Of a DNA stretch of 60,774 nt, positions 9,242 through 17,427 are shown piece by piece. Location of the stretch: NCBI GenBank assembly GCA_030706735.1, contig JAUZNZ010000028.1, forward strand, positions 1-60,774, read 5' to 3'. Within the stretch, counting starts at the first letter, position 1. The number at the start of each line of letters is the position of its first letter. Made by a program: the position numbers and the translations under genes. This DNA is from Bacteroidota bacterium (GTDB lineage: Bacteria > Bacteroidota > Bacteroidia > Chitinophagales > Chitinophagaceae). Under the pieces are notes generated by a model. That model saw nothing but the letters and a program-made list of their open reading frames with translations. It ran no database searches and was not told the origin of the DNA.

Positions 9242-9919
9242 TTAGGGCAGCGACAGCCTATACCCCATCCCATAAACGGACTGGATGTAGTCATTGCAGC
9301 CGGCCTCGACCAGTTTGCGGCGCAGGTTCTTGATATGCGTGTAAATGAAATCGTAATTGGCGGCGCCGCCGGTCTCGTCGCCCCACAGGTGTTCGGCGAT
9401 CGCGTTCTTGGAGACGACCCTTCCCTTATTGTAGGCAAAGTAGAGGAGCAACTGATACTCCTTTCTGGTGAGGTCTACGGGCTGCTTGTCGACGGTGGCG
9501 GTGCGGGCCTGGGTATCGATCAGCAGTTCCTCCAGCCGGATGAGGTTATTTCCATCCGAATTCCGGCGCCGGATGATGGCCATGACGCGGGCGCCCAGTT
9601 CGGAGAGATGGAAGGGCTTGGCCAGGTAATCGTCGGCCCCGAGCTGGAGGCCCTCCACCTTGTCCTCCAGGGAGTTCCTGGCGGAGATGATGAGCACGCC
9701 GTCCGACTTCCGGTTATCCTTCAGTTCCTTCAGCAGCGACAGCCCGTTGCCATCCTGCAGATTGATGTCCAGCAGGATACAATCATAGTCGAACAGCTCG
9801 ATCCTTTCCATCGCGCTGCGATAGCCCCCGGCGACATCGCATTGGAAGCTTTGCTGCCGCAAATAGGTCGCCATACTGTCACAAAGCGTGCGTTCGTCCT
9901 CGACGAGTAATAACTTCAT
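9242..9919 (-). CDS. OmpR/PhoB-family response regulator
   Basis: DNA-binding regulator of 225 residues. The receiver domain (1-115) has the acidic pocket Glu8-Asp9, phosphoacceptor Asp51 (LLDINLQDG) and the conserved lysine in YLAKPFH. A winged-helix Trans_reg_C domain fills the C-terminal half (RKEYQLLLYFAYN and IKNLRRKL motifs). The start at 9919 (MKLLLVEDE) matches the family; an upstream in-frame codon would add 26 unrelated residues. The best partner is the kinase at 5395-6675, which has no regulator beside it. Confidence 0.92.
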   Translation of the reverse strand: MKLLLVEDERTLCDSMATYLRQQSFQCDVAGGYRSAMERIELFDYDCILLDINLQDGNGLSLLKELKDNRKSDGVLIISARNSLEDKVEGLQLGADDYLAKPFHLSELGARVMAIIRRRNSDGNNLIRLEELLIDTQARTATVDKQPVDLTRKEYQLLLYFAYNKGRVVSKNAIAEHLWGDETGGAANYDFIYTHIKNLRRKLVEAGCNDYIQSVYGMGYRLSLP

Positions 9920-10028
9920 CCGGTCCCTAATTATCAGGATTTTATAACTTTTTTTCGACGTAAATGTAAGTACTTTGCAGGAGTCCAAATTTTTCAACCG
10001 GGAATCCTGATTTCTACTTATTTATACG

Positions 10029-10036
10029 TACCTTTG
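10029..10036 (+). promoter_or_regulatory. -7 promoter element for yceD-rpmF (TACCTTTG)
   Basis: Exact match to the Bacteroidota -7 consensus TAnnTTTG, 21 bases before the start of the DUF177 gene. No convincing -33 TTTG was seen. Confidence 0.5.
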
Positions 10037-10057
10037 CCAACTCTTTAAAAAGCACTC

Positions 10058-10609
10058 ATGAGCAGCCGAAGAGAGTTTGAAATAGCGTTTGTGGGGTTAA
10101 AGCCTGGTATTCATGAGTTTAGCTACCGCATAACCGATAAGTTCTTCGAAGCCTATCAACAGCAGGATTTCAGTCATTGCGAGGCCAATGTCAAGCTGTC
10201 CCTGGACAAGAAGAACAGCTTCATGATGCTGAAATTCGAGATCGGGGGGAAGATCGAGGTGATTTGCGACCGTTGCGGCAACCGGTTGCCCCTGGACCTC
10301 TGGGACGAGTTCAATATCCTGGTGAAACTGGTGGAGGAACCGGACCTGATGAACCAGCAGGAGGAGGATCCCGACGTCTATTACATATCCAGGGGAGAAT
10401 CGCACCTGCGCGTATCGGACTGGATCTACGAGTTCATCAACCTCAGCATCCCCATGCAGCGGATGTGCAAGGAAAAGGATATCGGCGGCCCGTATTGCAA
10501 TAAGGAAGTGCTGGAGATGCTGAAGGGCCTGAACCGGTCGGATAGGAAGCCGGAAAATCCCCTGTGGAAGGGGCTTGAAAAATTCCGCAACCCGGATCCT
10601 GGAAAGTAA
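10058..10609 (+). CDS. YceD/DUF177 family protein
   Basis: Protein of 183 residues of the DUF177 family, typically encoded directly upstream of rpmF, as here. Family proteins have been linked to 23S rRNA accumulation or processing. A putative metal site is visible: Cys70 and Cys73 (CDRCGNRL), with two later cysteines (MCKEKD and YCNKE). It begins a run of core genes in one direction: yceD, rpmF, plsX, CPBP protease. Confidence 0.88.
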   Translation: MSSRREFEIAFVGLKPGIHEFSYRITDKFFEAYQQQDFSHCEANVKLSLDKKNSFMMLKFEIGGKIEVICDRCGNRLPLDLWDEFNILVKLVEEPDLMNQQEEDPDVYYISRGESHLRVSDWIYEFINLSIPMQRMCKEKDIGGPYCNKEVLEMLKGLNRSDRKPENPLWKGLEKFRNPDPGK

Positions 10610-10612
10610 TAA

Positions 10613-10620
10613 TAAATTTG
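10613..10620 (+). promoter_or_regulatory. -7 promoter element for rpmF (TAAATTTG)
   Basis: Exact TAnnTTTG match overlapping the end of the yceD region and 23 bases before the rpmF ATG, so rpmF may have its own promoter besides read-through. Confidence 0.45.
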
Positions 10621-10642
10621 GTTACCATAAAATTGATGCATC

Positions 10643-10831
10643 ATGCCAAATCCGAAACGCAGACACTCACAGCAACGCAGCGCGAAGAGAAGGACCCACT
10701 ATAAGGCTGAGAAAGTGACCTTGAGCAAGGATAGCACGACCGGCGAGATCCACGTACGCCATCGCGCGCACGTCAGCGAAGGAAAATTGTACTACAAGGG
10801 CAAGGTAGTCGCTGAAAAATCTCCGGTCTAG
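10643..10831 (+). CDS. rpmF: 50S ribosomal protein L32
   Basis: Protein of 62 residues with the typical L32 start MPNPKRRHSQQRSAKRR and a conserved HYKAE segment. It lacks the zinc-binding cysteines of the Zn-type L32 paralogues, so it is the zinc-independent form. Gene order yceD-rpmF-plsX is conserved across many bacteria and confirms the call. Confidence 0.97.
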   Translation: MPNPKRRHSQQRSAKRRTHYKAEKVTLSKDSTTGEIHVRHRAHVSEGKLYYKGKVVAEKSPV

Positions 10832-10863
10832 TTACCTCCTTCCTTAACTCATAGTTCCTGTTC

Positions 10864-11805
10864 ATGAATATTGGCTTAGACATGATGGGAGGAGACTATT
10901 CCCCGTTGGAAGCGGTGAAGGGAATAGCGTTGTACCTGAAGAGCGCTCCGGCCGGTATCTCATTATTCCTGGTCGGCGACGAGCAACAGATCGGCCCCCT
11001 GCTCCGGGACCATGCCATCCCAGCCGCTTCCGTCAAGGTCATCCATGCCCCGCAGGTCATCGGCATGAACGAGCATCCCACGAAGGCCCTGAAGGAAAAA
11101 CAGCAATCATCCATCGCCGTTGGTTTTCATCTCCTGTCCACGGGGAAGATGGACGCCTTCATCAGCGCGGGCAACACCGGCGCGATGCTGGTCGGTGCCC
11201 TGTATACGCTCAAACCCATCGAGGGGATCCAGCGACCCACCATTTCCACTATTTTACCGAAAGAGAACGGAGGCACCGGCGTATTGCTGGATGTCGGCCT
11301 GAATGCGGATTGCAAGCCGGAGAACCTCAACCAGTTCGCCATCCTGGGATCGCTCTATGCACGCCATATCCTGGGCATCGCCGATCCGCGCGTGGGTTTG
11401 CTGAACATCGGGGAAGAGGAGGGCAAGGGCAATATCCTCGCCCAGGCGGCCTATCCCCTGCTGAAGGAAAACCAGCAGATCCATTTCATCGGCAATATCG
11501 AGGGTCGCGACCTGCTGCTGGACAAGGCGGATGTGATGGTCTGCGAAGGCTTTGTCGGCAATGTCGTTCTCAAAATGGCCGAATCCCTGTATGACATCAC
11601 GCAGGGCAAGGGCATACAACATGAATACTTCGACCGCTTCGACTTCGAACTCTATGGCGGCACCCCTTTGCTGGGCGTGACCAAGCCCGTGATCATCGGC
11701 CATGGCATATCCCATGAACGGTCGTTCTCCAATATGATCAAGCTCGCTCAAAAAATGATCGCCACCGATCTGCTGGGCAAAATGAAAGAAAGCTTTATGG
11801 CATGA
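10864..11805 (+). CDS. plsX: Phosphate acyltransferase PlsX
   Basis: Converts acyl-ACP plus phosphate into acyl-phosphate, the first step of phosphatidic acid synthesis by the PlsX/PlsY route. The 313 residues show the expected N-terminus (MNIGLDMMGGDYSP), the SAGNTGAML loop and the CEGFVGNVVLKM segment. It lies 33 bases after rpmF, and its stop overlaps the next start (ATGA, 11802-11805). Confidence 0.97.
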   Translation: MNIGLDMMGGDYSPLEAVKGIALYLKSAPAGISLFLVGDEQQIGPLLRDHAIPAASVKVIHAPQVIGMNEHPTKALKEKQQSSIAVGFHLLSTGKMDAFISAGNTGAMLVGALYTLKPIEGIQRPTISTILPKENGGTGVLLDVGLNADCKPENLNQFAILGSLYARHILGIADPRVGLLNIGEEEGKGNILAQAAYPLLKENQQIHFIGNIEGRDLLLDKADVMVCEGFVGNVVLKMAESLYDITQGKGIQHEYFDRFDFELYGGTPLLGVTKPVIIGHGISHERSFSNMIKLAQKMIATDLLGKMKESFMA

Positions 11806-12800
11806 AAGCCTTTGCCGGCTATCTGGCCGCCTGGTTCCGCAACGAGTCCGCGGGCAGGCTGATCCTCACTACCCTGCTCGTCACCACCCTGATCATATTG
11901 AATTACACGGTCGGGATCGAGAGAAGACTCTTCCTCCCCGGCCCGGCGGTGCTCAGCGTCCCCGGATTCTACTTCTTCTATTTGATGGTACTGCTCGCTG
12001 CCTGGGCGATCCAGTTGGGCGGCCCCGGTTCCGATCCCGTCGTGCCTGCGGAAGCCCGTCTGCCGCTGCTGCTGGTCCTGTTGCTGGCTCCCCTCTATTT
12101 CGCATGCAAGATGGTGCACTGGGATCTCTCGTTCCTGGTGCCGGGAGGGTCGGGCGGATGGCACTATCCCTGGAACAGGTATATCCCCCTGGTCGCGCAA
12201 TGGCCGGCCAAACTCTTGTTGCTGGGGGTCTGCCTGGCCATTTGGCGGGCGGTCTGGCGAAAGGGCGAGGACGAATCGGGCGGCGAGTGGTCGTTCGGGT
12301 TCACCACAAAAGGCTTCCGCGCGGGGCCCTATCTGGCCATCCTGGCGATGCTGGTCCCGTTGATCGCGCTGGCGTCGACGCAGCATGACTTTCTGCGGGC
12401 CTACCCGAAGCTGAGGAGTATTGCGTTCATGGACTCGCTGAATGCGATGAATTCCACGGGCACTTTGCACGGCCACGCGCACCCGATCTGGCCCTGGCGT
12501 TTGCTGTACGAGCTTTCGTACGGCCTCGATTTCGTGACCATCGAATTGTTCTTCCGGGGATGGCTGGTAGTGGGCTTATCGCGCTGGCTGGGGCCGAAAG
12601 TGATCCTGCCGATGGCTGCCTTTTATTGCAGCATTCACTTTGGCAAACCCCTCGGGGAATGCATCTCCTCCTTTGCGGGCGGCCTGGCGCTGGGGGTCCT
12701 GGCCTGGCGGACGCGTTCGATCCTCGGCGGGCTGATGGTGCACCTCGGCATCGCCTGGATGATGGAGATCGGGGGATGGCTGGGAAATGGGTGGTATTAA
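11802..12800 (+). CDS. CPBP-family intramembrane metalloprotease (variant motif 1)
   Basis: Multi-pass membrane protein of 332 residues with about eight hydrophobic segments. Motif 2 is HFGKP around His279 and motif 3 is HLGIAW at His314, both fitting the CPBP (CAAX protease/bacteriocin-processing, Abi) family. Motif 1, normally EExxxR, reads IELFFR (Ile247-Glu248 to Arg252), so the first glutamate is replaced. It may be a divergent active enzyme or a non-catalytic relative. It is translationally coupled to plsX. Confidence 0.75.
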   Translation: MKAFAGYLAAWFRNESAGRLILTTLLVTTLIILNYTVGIERRLFLPGPAVLSVPGFYFFYLMVLLAAWAIQLGGPGSDPVVPAEARLPLLLVLLLAPLYFACKMVHWDLSFLVPGGSGGWHYPWNRYIPLVAQWPAKLLLLGVCLAIWRAVWRKGEDESGGEWSFGFTTKGFRAGPYLAILAMLVPLIALASTQHDFLRAYPKLRSIAFMDSLNAMNSTGTLHGHAHPIWPWRLLYELSYGLDFVTIELFFRGWLVVGLSRWLGPKVILPMAAFYCSIHFGKPLGECISSFAGGLALGVLAWRTRSILGGLMVHLGIAWMMEIGGWLGNGWY

Positions 12801-12820
12801 GGGAGTCGGACAGCCGGACC

Positions 12821-13090
12821 TTACTTGAGGCGCTCGTCGATCTTTTGCTGCAACTGTCGTTTGAATTCATCACTAATAACGGGTCCCCGGCCTTGATCGG
12901 AATGAAAAAGGCTCCGTAGCATGCGATTTATCCATCGGCTTTGCTCCTGGAACAACCGGCAAATGGAACAGCCGGAAAGATGGATGGCGAGTTCGATCCT
13001 TTCCTTAATGGTCAGGGACCTATGCTGCCTTTTCTCGATGAGATAGGTGGCATGACGACAGTCGTATCTTATTTTTTTAATGACTCCCAT
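12821..13090 (-). CDS. Small zinc-type anti-sigma factor
   Basis: Protein of 89 residues with the HxxxCxxC pattern of ZAS anti-sigma factors (HLSGCSICRLF, about residues 38-48) and no membrane segment, so it would act in the cytoplasm. The gene lies 10 bases downstream of an ECF sigma gene on the same strand, the usual sigma/anti-sigma order. It presumably binds and inhibits that sigma factor; redox or zinc control is possible. Confidence 0.75.
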   Translation of the reverse strand: MGVIKKIRYDCRHATYLIEKRQHRSLTIKERIELAIHLSGCSICRLFQEQSRWINRMLRSLFHSDQGRGPVISDEFKRQLQQKIDERLK

Positions 13091-13100
13091 AGCCTCGGGT

Positions 13101-13694
13101 TTATTGCCAGGATTTTTGAATGCAGGCGCGAAGGTTCAGTTTGGCCCGGTGAATGATCACCCAGAAATTAGCCGGCGTCACTTTCAGCTCCTTGCAGATC
13201 GTTTCCGTGGCCGCGTCATCCATATGCCTCATCGTAAACACGGACAGCCAGAGCGCCGGCAGCCTTTTAAGGCATCGTCTCAGGATCGCCGCCAATTCTT
13301 TATTCACCAACGGATCGGCGTCTTCGATCCTCATCGGCCTCGGGTAATATTTTTCTATCCAATGACCATTGCCTTGCTCAAAGAATTCCTGTTCCGGTTC
13401 CTCATCGAGCCGTTCTGTGCGAAGACCCGAATTACGCCTTCTGTAGAGGTCGATGATCTTGTATTTCAGGATGGCCGTCAACCAGGTCCGCTCCGAACTG
13501 TTCCCCTGAAACTGGCCGACCTTTTCCAGCGCCGCCAAAAAGGTCTCCTGTACCAGATCTCGCGCCTGCTCTTCGTCATCGAGCCGGGCAAAAGCGTAGG
13601 AGTAAAGGTGATCCGCATAGCGTTCCACCCATTGGCGGGGTTCGGGCCCGGACGCCCTGGGCTGCTGCTCTTGGGTCAGTTCTTTCTGGGACAT
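13101..13694 (-). CDS. ECF-type RNA polymerase sigma factor
   Basis: Sigma-70 family protein of 197 residues from the ATG at 13694; a GTG at 13715 overlapping the upstream stop is an alternative. Region 2 is visible as YADHLYSYAFARLDDEEQ with RDLVQETFLAAL, and region 4 as a helix-turn-helix near ATETICKELKVTPANFW. The linker contains an acidic stretch. It probably directs RNA polymerase to a stress or surface regulon, restrained by the small anti-sigma factor downstream. Confidence 0.9.
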   Translation of the reverse strand: MSQKELTQEQQPRASGPEPRQWVERYADHLYSYAFARLDDEEQARDLVQETFLAALEKVGQFQGNSSERTWLTAILKYKIIDLYRRRNSGLRTERLDEEPEQEFFEQGNGHWIEKYYPRPMRIEDADPLVNKELAAILRRCLKRLPALWLSVFTMRHMDDAATETICKELKVTPANFWVIIHRAKLNLRACIQKSWQ

Positions 13695-13711
13695 GGATGC
13701 TCTTGCTGTTA

Positions 13712-14014
13712 TCACTTAAAAGGAGCCACCGCCAGCAAATCCACCTGCTCGATGACTGGATCGGTGGCCAGAAGTGCAGCCGCATTGGCCATCAGCGCCT
13801 GCGCGATCTTTCCGGTTAGATGCGATCTACGACTATCCTCCTTTTCAAAGGTGTCGAAGATCCCAAAAGTGGATGGCCCCAACTGAAGGGCGAACCAATG
13901 AATGGTGCCTGGTTCCTCCGCGACAAGGGGTATCGCCGCTCTCAAAAAATCCGCTACTTCCTTTTCTTTGCCGGGTTTGGCCTCCAGCCGGGCTAATAGT
14001 GCATATCTGACCAT
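13712..14014 (-). CDS. ABM-domain (antibiotic biosynthesis monooxygenase-like) protein
   Basis: Ferredoxin-like dimeric alpha-beta barrel protein of 100 residues from the start MVRYALLARLEAKPGKE. It shows the ABM pattern: an N-terminal beta strand, the EAKPGKEKEVADFL helix, and GTIHWFALQLG. Small ABM proteins act as quinol monooxygenases or haem-degrading enzymes; which one cannot be told. It lies 16 bases after an AraC regulator and about 17 bases before the sigma ATG, inside a four-gene minus-strand cluster. Confidence 0.8.
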   Translation of the reverse strand: MVRYALLARLEAKPGKEKEVADFLRAAIPLVAEEPGTIHWFALQLGPSTFGIFDTFEKEDSRRSHLTGKIAQALMANAAALLATDPVIEQVDLLAVAPFK

Positions 14015-14030
14015 ATTATTACTATTTGAT

Positions 14031-14924
14031 TTAGGCCATGGCTGCCACGGGGCCCTCAACTTCCGCAGGCGCAGCGTCCACAGGTGCAGCTTCCGCAAAC
14101 TCGGAAAAATTCACCCCCGCGCCTGCCTTAAAGAACCTGCTGAAGTGGGCCGCGCTCGTAAAGCCAAGGTCCGCCGCGACCTCCTTGGCGGATTTGTCTG
14201 TATAATAAAGATACCGTTTTGCCTCCAGAATGATCCTTCGCTGGATCAATTTGGAAGGAGACGGGTACTGGTAAAGGTGGAACAGGTTCGTCAGCGTCTT
14301 CGGGCTTTTATTCAGGGCATGGGCATAGAACTGAACCTCATGCTGCGAACGAAAATTGGCCTCCAGCAACAGACTGAACTTGCGGACAAGATCCATTTTG
14401 TCCTCCGAAAAACGCCGGTAGTTCTCCGTTTGCGATTTTGCAAGACGCGTGATCTTGATGATCAGGCGCTTCAGGATCGTGCGCAACATTTCACCCTGCA
14501 TCTTATCGGCAATCTCCATTTCTTCCAGACATTGCCTCTCGAGCGTCGAAATGCTTTTCCGGTCTTCTTCGGATAAGGGGATGAACAGGGGATGTTCAAT
14601 GCCATAAAATAGGAAGCCTACGCAACCGACCTCCGCATCATGGTCGGCAATGCAATAAAAATCGCGGTTGAATTGCCAGGCGACCAGGTTTTCGGGTTCA
14701 CGAAAGACAAAATGCTGATTGGCCATAAGCGGAACCACAGAATTTGCCGGCATTTTATATTTGATATTGTCGATAACGGCCTCCTGTGGGCCTGCCGTAT
14801 TGTAGACGATCGTGTTGATCGTTTCATGCCCCCTCTCCATAATGCCCCGTCCCCTGAATGCCGGATCGCCGATACTGATACTGAAAAGGCCCCGGGTGGC
14901 CTTGTCTAAAAATCTTTCTTTCAT
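14031..14924 (-). CDS. AraC-family transcriptional regulator
   Basis: Regulator of 297 residues: an N-terminal sensor-like domain without a recognised ligand motif and a C-terminal AraC double helix-turn-helix (about residues 190-275: LIQRRIILEAKRYLYY, SAKEVAADLGFTSAAHFSRFF). The protein ends in an unusual Ala/Pro/Glu-rich tail of about 20 residues. It leads the cluster with the ABM, sigma and anti-sigma genes and may control them. Confidence 0.88.
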   Translation of the reverse strand: MKERFLDKATRGLFSISIGDPAFRGRGIMERGHETINTIVYNTAGPQEAVIDNIKYKMPANSVVPLMANQHFVFREPENLVAWQFNRDFYCIADHDAEVGCVGFLFYGIEHPLFIPLSEEDRKSISTLERQCLEEMEIADKMQGEMLRTILKRLIIKITRLAKSQTENYRRFSEDKMDLVRKFSLLLEANFRSQHEVQFYAHALNKSPKTLTNLFHLYQYPSPSKLIQRRIILEAKRYLYYTDKSAKEVAADLGFTSAAHFSRFFKAGAGVNFSEFAEAAPVDAAPAEVEGPVAAMA

Positions 14925-14970
14925 ATTGGGCTAAGTTTCAATGTTTTACCATGGAATCAGCCGCCCGGAA

Positions 14971-15001
14971 ATAAGGGCGCCTACAAGCTTAGTAGGCGCC
15001 C
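14971..15001 (-). terminator. Intrinsic terminator after the spondin lipoprotein gene
   Basis: Perfect 10-bp stem, GGGCGCCTAC (14975-14984) and GTAGGCGCCC (14992-15001), with a 7-base loop. On the minus strand it is followed by TTATTT. It lies just downstream of the gene ending at 15020. Confidence 0.7.
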
Positions 15002-15019
15002 CGTCAAAATCCTTACAAC

Positions 15020-16315
15020 TTATTGCAACGTTATTTTAATCATATTGGGAATAGCAGGCAGGGTCGTAAAGGCATTGGGGTTCGGGACCAGGGAAATGGG
15101 GGCGTTCTCCGTCAGCGGCGTGCCCGCCAGATTAAATTGGGTCACCCCGGCGCCAGGGAATTGATCGATGGCCGTGCCATCATTATACAGATGTACGGTC
15201 GAAGAGAGGTCACCCGTTTGCATGAGAACCGAACCGTTGACGGCCGTGGCAAAGAACCAGTCATTAGAGAACCCATACATCGTGGCAATGGCCAACTGGT
15301 CTCCTGCCCCGAGCGTGATGGATTGGGACACCTTGCCGCCCGGCTGCCCGTTGATCACGGGCAACAGCACGCGCGTATTGGCTGCCGCCAGATTATAAAC
15401 TTCTTTTACTCCTTTCACTTTTTTCAGATAGGCGGCAAGGGAGTCCGGAACACCCCGTTGAGCAAGGTATTTCAGGCCCTGACCCCGATCATTTTCCCCC
15501 AATTTAAAAATGGGGTTGTCGATGCCGTTATAGACAACGACCAATACAGGCGACAGCGGCGTGAAGATCCCGGTTATCGATTGTACATAGGTCCATAGCA
15601 TGGAATTATCCCCCGCTTCCGCGATGTTGGTAAGCCCGTTGGCCGTGGGCTGTCCGTTTGCATACAAGGGCGCCGGCGCCAGCAACTGTCCGCCCGCAAT
15701 ATACGATACCGACCAGACGCCCGGGCTTAGCGGCGTCTCGTTGGCGGTTCCACCTGAAGTATTCATGAGGGTCAGGGAGAACATCGAATTGCCGTTGTAT
15801 TTCAAGGTGGCCTTTACCAACTGTGCGGCAGCAAGGTAGGTATTGCCCTGGGCATCCACGCCGCTCACCTCGGTGATATTCCTGCTGTCTGCCGTGCCGG
15901 GATGATTGACGGCAGATCCCGGTTTTTGATTGATTCGGGTGCCGTTATCCCAGAGCCTGATCTGGCTGGAAACATCCCCTTCGATGGGGTTCCCGTCGGT
16001 ATTATAAACCAGTATCCCCGGATTGGCCGGGGCGAAGAACAGGTCATTGCTCCAGCCGTACATCGTGGCGAAGCTAAGCGCCTCCCCTTTTGCGGCGGAG
16101 AAATTGATCGTTACCGACTGTCCGGGCAGGATCAGGGCGGGTGAGCCTGTCCCCTGGAAGGTGCCTGACTCGACGAGCGGCTTCGACTGAAGCACATTTT
16201 CAACAGTGAGCGTCCCCTGAATGGAACCCCCGGGGTGGCCGTCTTTCTTACATGCGGCCAGCGCAAACGGCAAAAGCGCCGCAACAAATAGATCTTTCTT
16301 ACTGAATGAGTACAT
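15020..16315 (-). CDS. Lipoprotein with two tandem spondin-N domains
   Basis: Secreted lipoprotein of 431 residues with a lipobox ending at Cys22 (FALAAC). Two copies of the spondin-N pattern are visible: FATMYGWSNDLFFAP (first copy, about residues 30-230) and IATMYGFSNDWFFAT (second copy, about 320-430), each followed by a short acidic loop and a LWDNGT or LYNDGT motif. Spondin domains in eukaryotic F-spondin and mindin bind ligands at cell surfaces; bacterial roles are largely uncharacterised. A -7 element (16335-16342) and a terminator flank it, so it is probably transcribed alone. Confidence 0.8.
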   Translation of the reverse strand: MYSFSKKDLFVAALLPFALAACKKDGHPGGSIQGTLTVENVLQSKPLVESGTFQGTGSPALILPGQSVTINFSAAKGEALSFATMYGWSNDLFFAPANPGILVYNTDGNPIEGDVSSQIRLWDNGTRINQKPGSAVNHPGTADSRNITEVSGVDAQGNTYLAAAQLVKATLKYNGNSMFSLTLMNTSGGTANETPLSPGVWSVSYIAGGQLLAPAPLYANGQPTANGLTNIAEAGDNSMLWTYVQSITGIFTPLSPVLVVVYNGIDNPIFKLGENDRGQGLKYLAQRGVPDSLAAYLKKVKGVKEVYNLAAANTRVLLPVINGQPGGKVSQSITLGAGDQLAIATMYGFSNDWFFATAVNGSVLMQTGDLSSTVHLYNDGTAIDQFPGAGVTQFNLAGTPLTENAPISLVPNPNAFTTLPAIPNMIKITLQ

Positions 16316-16334
16316 GATAATTGATTTTGAAAAA

Positions 16335-16342
16335 CAAAACTA
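16335..16342 (-). promoter_or_regulatory. -7 promoter element (TAGTTTTG) for the spondin lipoprotein
   Basis: Exact TAnnTTTG match on the minus strand, about 20 bases before the ATG at 16315. A partial -33 match (ATTG) lies about 20 bases further upstream. Confidence 0.5.
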
Positions 16343-16528
16343 GGTGACCCCTGGCCGCCCGCCAATGCCTGCATCACCCGACCCCTTGTCTATTTCACCC
16401 GAAAAGAAAAATCGCAATAACCCGATCGATCCTCCATCGCCCCAGGTTAGGAAGAATTGCTAATTCATCGGGAAGGATAGGTATTCTTTCAGACAGGCGG
16501 GCTATGCATTTTTGCAATAAAAAACAAC

Positions 16529-16972
16529 ATGAAAAAGATCATCTCTCTCGCAGTCCTCATTTTAGCGATCGCGGCGCAGGGTCGCGCACAAAAGGCGGAA
16601 ATTTATTCGCCTGACGGCAAGGCCATCAAAGGATACGATCCGGTGGCCTTCTTTACGCAGTCCAAACCGGTAAAGGGTGCCGACAGTCTCTCTTATTCCT
16701 GGAACGGAGCCACCTGGTTGTTTTCCAGCCGGCAGAACCTTCAGCGTTTCAAAGCTGATCCGGCGAAATATGCGCCGCAATACGGCGGGTATTGCGCCTA
16801 TGGAACTTCTCAGGGACATAAGGCGCCGACGGAAGTAGATACCTGGACCATCGTGAACAATAAGCTCTATTTGAATTACAGTCAGAAGGTGAAAGCAGAA
16901 TGGACCAAGGACGAGGCGGGTTATATCCAAAAGGCCGATAAACAGTGGCCCCAAATAAAAGACAAGGAATAA
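16529..16972 (+). CDS. YHS-domain secreted protein
   Basis: Protein of 147 residues with a signal peptide (MKKIISLAVLILAIAAQGRA) and a YHS domain: GYDPVAFF, then WLFSSRQNLQRFKADPAKYAPQYGGYCAYG. YHS domains are thought to bind metals; stand-alone secreted forms are common in Bacteroidota and their role is unsettled. It is followed by a DoxX-like and a DinB gene in the same direction. Confidence 0.88.
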   Translation: MKKIISLAVLILAIAAQGRAQKAEIYSPDGKAIKGYDPVAFFTQSKPVKGADSLSYSWNGATWLFSSRQNLQRFKADPAKYAPQYGGYCAYGTSQGHKAPTEVDTWTIVNNKLYLNYSQKVKAEWTKDEAGYIQKADKQWPQIKDKE

Positions 16973-17006
16973 TCACCTGTAACCTCATCAGCTAAACCTG
17001 GTAACT

Positions 17007-17417
17007 ATGCTAAGCAAACCCGCCGTGCTGTTTTTTTGGATCCTGCGGATCCTGGCAGCCCTCATCCTGTTGCAGACCCTATTCTTTAAGTTCAGCGCCG
17101 CGGAGGAGTCGGTATACATCTTTTCGACGCTGGGCATGGAACCCTGGGGTCGGATCGGTTCGGGGATCATCGAACTCATCGCATCCATCCTGCTCCTGGT
17201 CCCCGCTACTACGGTTATCGGGGCCTTGCTGGGACTCGGCGTCATGAGCGGCGCGGTTTTCTTTCACCTGACTCGCCTGGGCATAGAGGTAAAGAACGAT
17301 CACGGGCAGCTGTTCATCTATGCGCTGCTCGTTTTTTTCAGCTGCGCCATCCTGGCCTGGTCCTACAGGCGCCAGCTGTTTGTCGTTCCGCCCTCCGGGT
17401 TCGGCGATCATCGTTAA
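17007..17417 (+). CDS. DoxX-like four-helix membrane protein
   Basis: Protein of 136 residues with four hydrophobic segments. Its sequence (RILAALILLQTLFFKFSAAEES in TM1, GIIELIASILLLVP in TM3) resembles the DoxX/DoxD-like family of small membrane proteins. Function is uncertain; relatives take part in redox or respiratory-chain contexts. It sits between the YHS and DinB genes, 34 bases after the former. Confidence 0.7.
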   Translation: MLSKPAVLFFWILRILAALILLQTLFFKFSAAEESVYIFSTLGMEPWGRIGSGIIELIASILLLVPATTVIGALLGLGVMSGAVFFHLTRLGIEVKNDHGQLFIYALLVFFSCAILAWSYRRQLFVVPPSGFGDHR

Positions 17418-17427
17418 TCGTATTATC

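Noticed and set aside
8026-9438. Minus-strand frame of 470 codons
   Set aside because: Antisense to the permease, and its first part is an out-of-frame reading of the response regulator gene.
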